This document shows positions 4,912 to 6,317 of a DNA stretch of 6,317 bases, piece by piece; position 1 is the stretch's first letter; each line of letters opens with the position of its first letter. A model generated the notes under the pieces. That model was not told where the DNA came from and made no database searches. It saw only the letters and a program-made list of their open reading frames with translations. Both the position numbers and the translations under genes were made by a program. The DNA lies in the NCBI GenBank assembly GCA_021810985.1, contig JAJZQA010000160.1, positions 1 through 6,317 of the forward strand, in the 5' to 3' direction. This DNA is from Deltaproteobacteria bacterium (GTDB taxonomy: Bacteria > Desulfobacterota > Desulfuromonadia > Geobacterales > Geobacteraceae).

Positions 4912-6042
4912 GTGTATTCACTGGAAAATGCTTTTCAATCTCTTTTCGAGATCAATATGGGGGTTGTACCTCCGGAACGAATTCTTGTGTTCAGCGACAC
5001 CGTCCGCCCCGGCGAGGAGCTTTCACCATCAGAAACTGACCGGCGCCGGAGACTCCTTGAGGTGGCTCGCGAGGCGGCGACTTTTGCGGATAAGGTGTTC
5101 GGGAATTGCTGTTTTATCTCCTTTGCCGCAACCGCGGCTTCGGGTTCCGAGCCCCCCGAGTCGCTTTGGCGAGGAGCTTTCGGTGACAGTGTCGTCGATA
5201 TGCTGATAATGGAGGAAATCCTGCCGGCACTTCTCGATAAAAAGGCCACTGCCGAACAGCTGGCACGAGCGGAGGAGATCGTGCTGGCAGGAGGGGAACA
5301 CGTGGCAAAGGTAGTGATTGCCCTAGCCAATAATTCGACCAGTCATACCCGTTTCCGTTCCCTGCTGAACCAGACCGGCTGCCGTTTCGCCAGTCTTCCC
5401 CACTTTGACCCGGAGATGTTCTTTTCCTCCATGCGGGTCGATTGGCACCAGCTTTCCGAGCGGACGAACCGGTTGGCGGAGCGTATCAATCGGGCAGTGG
5501 AAATTCGAGTTGAGTCCGAGAACGGCACTCACATGAAATTCGGCAAACGGGGCAGGACTGCGGCTGGTGATGACGGGCTTCTCACGGCACCCGGCAGCTT
5601 TGGCAACCTTCCCGCGGGAGAGGTATACCTTGCTCCCGTTGAAGGGACCAGTGAGGGTGTCATGGTGCTTGAGTATGCTCCGATGAGGAAACTCACCAGT
5701 CCCCTGCGCCTGAGCGTGCGTGATGGCCGAGTGTCGGAGATCGAGGGTGATGAGCCTTTCCGTGCCTTCCTGGAAGAAAAATTTGCCCAGAGCCCCCTGA
5801 ACCGGAACATCGCCGAATTGGGCATCGGGACCAATGATCGTGCCAGCCGGCCGGACAATATCCTCGAGGCGGAAAAAATTCTCGGCACTATCCACATAGC
5901 CCTGGGGGATAATTCGAGCTTCGGCGGAACCGTGAGTACCCCATTTCACGAGGACTATGTCTTTTATGGCCCGACCGTTATGGCTATTCTCGGGGATGGG
6001 ACAACGGAGCTTCTCCTGGATAAAGGGAAACTGGTTATATAG
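4912..6042 (+). CDS. M29-family metalloaminopeptidase
   Basis: A 376-residue predicted cytoplasmic aminopeptidase, with no signal peptide, that would remove N-terminal residues from peptides using a two-metal centre. The catalytic half resembles AmpS/AmpT enzymes. It has LPAGEVYLAPVEG (233-245) with Glu237, AELGIGTN (301-308) with Glu302, EKILGTIHIALG (321-332) with Glu321 and His328, and FHEDYV (345-350) with the His346-x-Asp348 pair. The order and most spacings follow the M29 metal-ligand set. However, only 18 residues separate His328 from His346, against about 30 in the Thermus-type enzymes as I recall them, so this looks like a divergent branch. The GTG start is set by AGGAGG (4900-4905), six bases upstream. 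It is divergent from the phosphofructokinase and followed after 83 bp by an AcuI-like gene. Confidence 0.87.
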   Translation: MYSLENAFQSLFEINMGVVPPERILVFSDTVRPGEELSPSETDRRRRLLEVAREAATFADKVFGNCCFISFAATAASGSEPPESLWRGAFGDSVVDMLIMEEILPALLDKKATAEQLARAEEIVLAGGEHVAKVVIALANNSTSHTRFRSLLNQTGCRFASLPHFDPEMFFSSMRVDWHQLSERTNRLAERINRAVEIRVESENGTHMKFGKRGRTAAGDDGLLTAPGSFGNLPAGEVYLAPVEGTSEGVMVLEYAPMRKLTSPLRLSVRDGRVSEIEGDEPFRAFLEEKFAQSPLNRNIAELGIGTNDRASRPDNILEAEKILGTIHIALGDNSSFGGTVSTPFHEDYVFYGPTVMAILGDGTTELLLDKGKLVI

Positions 6043-6125
6043 TGTAACTAAGGTGTATCCACCGGAAACAGCGAAAGAAAAACTGCTGGATTCTGCCTTT
6101 AGATCACAGAAAAAGGAGCTTAACA

Positions 6126-6317
6126 ATGTCAGCTGACTTTTATACCGCAATGATCGTTGACGAAACGGAAGAAAAAAACTACCCGATCAGGATTGGCACG
6201 AGGTCTGTAAAGGATCTTCCGCCCGGAGAAATCCTACTGAAGGTTCATTACTCGTCCCTCAATTACAAGGATGCCCTCTCCGCCACCGGGCAATTCGGCG
6301 TTACCAGAAAATATCCC
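6126..6317 (+). CDS. acuI: YhdH/AcuI-type quinone oxidoreductase or acryloyl-CoA reductase (5' part)
   Basis: The first 64 codons of a medium-chain dehydrogenase/reductase; the gene runs off the right end of the window. The visible part is the start of the GroES-like substrate domain, with LPPGEILLKV (31-40) and YSSLNYKDALSATG (42-55) followed by RKYP. The SSLNYKDAL motif and its spacing from the N-terminus match E. coli YhdH and the AcuI acrylyl-CoA reductases, NADPH enzymes of about 330 residues. The catalytic and NADPH-binding parts lie outside the window, so the substrate cannot be judged. The ATG has AGGAG (6114-6118) seven bases upstream. No terminator or clear promoter lies in the 83-bp gap after the aminopeptidase, so co-transcription is possible. 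Confidence 0.88.
   Translation, partial: MSADFYTAMIVDETEEKNYPIRIGTRSVKDLPPGEILLKVHYSSLNYKDALSATGQFGVTRKYP

Noticed and set aside
6053..6136. 27-codon GTG-initiated frame between the aminopeptidase and the AcuI-like gene
   Set aside because: The translation looks mildly protein-like and overlaps the next start, but there is no Shine-Dalgarno and the length is too short to support a call.
5323..6150. 275-codon open frame on the minus strand
   Set aside because: It is antisense to the M29 aminopeptidase gene, and the motif-bearing frame is on the plus strand.
1..6317. CRISPR array, tRNA, insertion sequence, prophage or defence genes
   Set aside because: No regularly spaced repeats, tRNA-like cloverleaf, transposase motifs or terminal repeats with target duplications were seen. 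All sizeable genes have housekeeping or envelope roles.

Overview
The window looks like ordinary chromosomal DNA from a Gram-negative bacterium, most likely a member of the Desulfuromonadia or a related former deltaproteobacterial group. This is an inference from the style of the proteins: the L,D-transpeptidase subfamily with an HGRDLPG...SHGCIGL active site, the pyrophosphate-type phosphofructokinase, and a 63-residue conserved-hypothetical protein with an SGWVRVG core. Base composition is moderate and even. There are no mobile elements, tRNA or rRNA genes, or CRISPR arrays. I found no exotic system; the interest lies in gene pairings, small overlapping ORFs and leader structures.

Layout. 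Bases 1-92 hold a long imperfect hairpin ending in six T residues, probably the terminator of something upstream. Bases 93-270 hold no gene. A Tat-exported MepK/YcbK-like murein endopeptidase (831-271, minus strand) and an exported YkuD L,D-transpeptidase (1152-1952, plus strand) diverge from a 320-bp region with a good sigma70-type promoter for each. Next come two small overlapping ORFs on the plus strand: a 59-residue single-pass membrane protein (2002-2181, start uncertain) and a 63-residue hypothetical protein (2168-2359).

Convergent to these is a minus-strand pair: a PPi-type phosphofructokinase (4737-3565), then 66 bp, then an AroF-like DAHP synthase (3498-2428). For both genes the furthest upstream start in the frame is a TTG without a ribosome binding site. 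I chose internal ATGs that have Shine-Dalgarno sequences and give family-typical lengths. Divergent from the phosphofructokinase is an M29-family aminopeptidase on the plus strand (4912-6042, GTG start). After 83 bp comes the first 64 codons of a YhdH/AcuI-type medium-chain oxidoreductase, cut by the window end.

How the genes work together. The transpeptidase and endopeptidase plausibly make and cut the same 3-3 peptidoglycan cross-links. The phosphofructokinase/DAHP synthase pair joins sugar-phosphate metabolism to aromatic amino-acid synthesis. A PPi-dependent enzyme could supply erythrose-4-phosphate through sedoheptulose-1,7-bisphosphate, but that link is inference. The aminopeptidase and AcuI-like genes share a direction, and nothing in the sequence ties their functions together.
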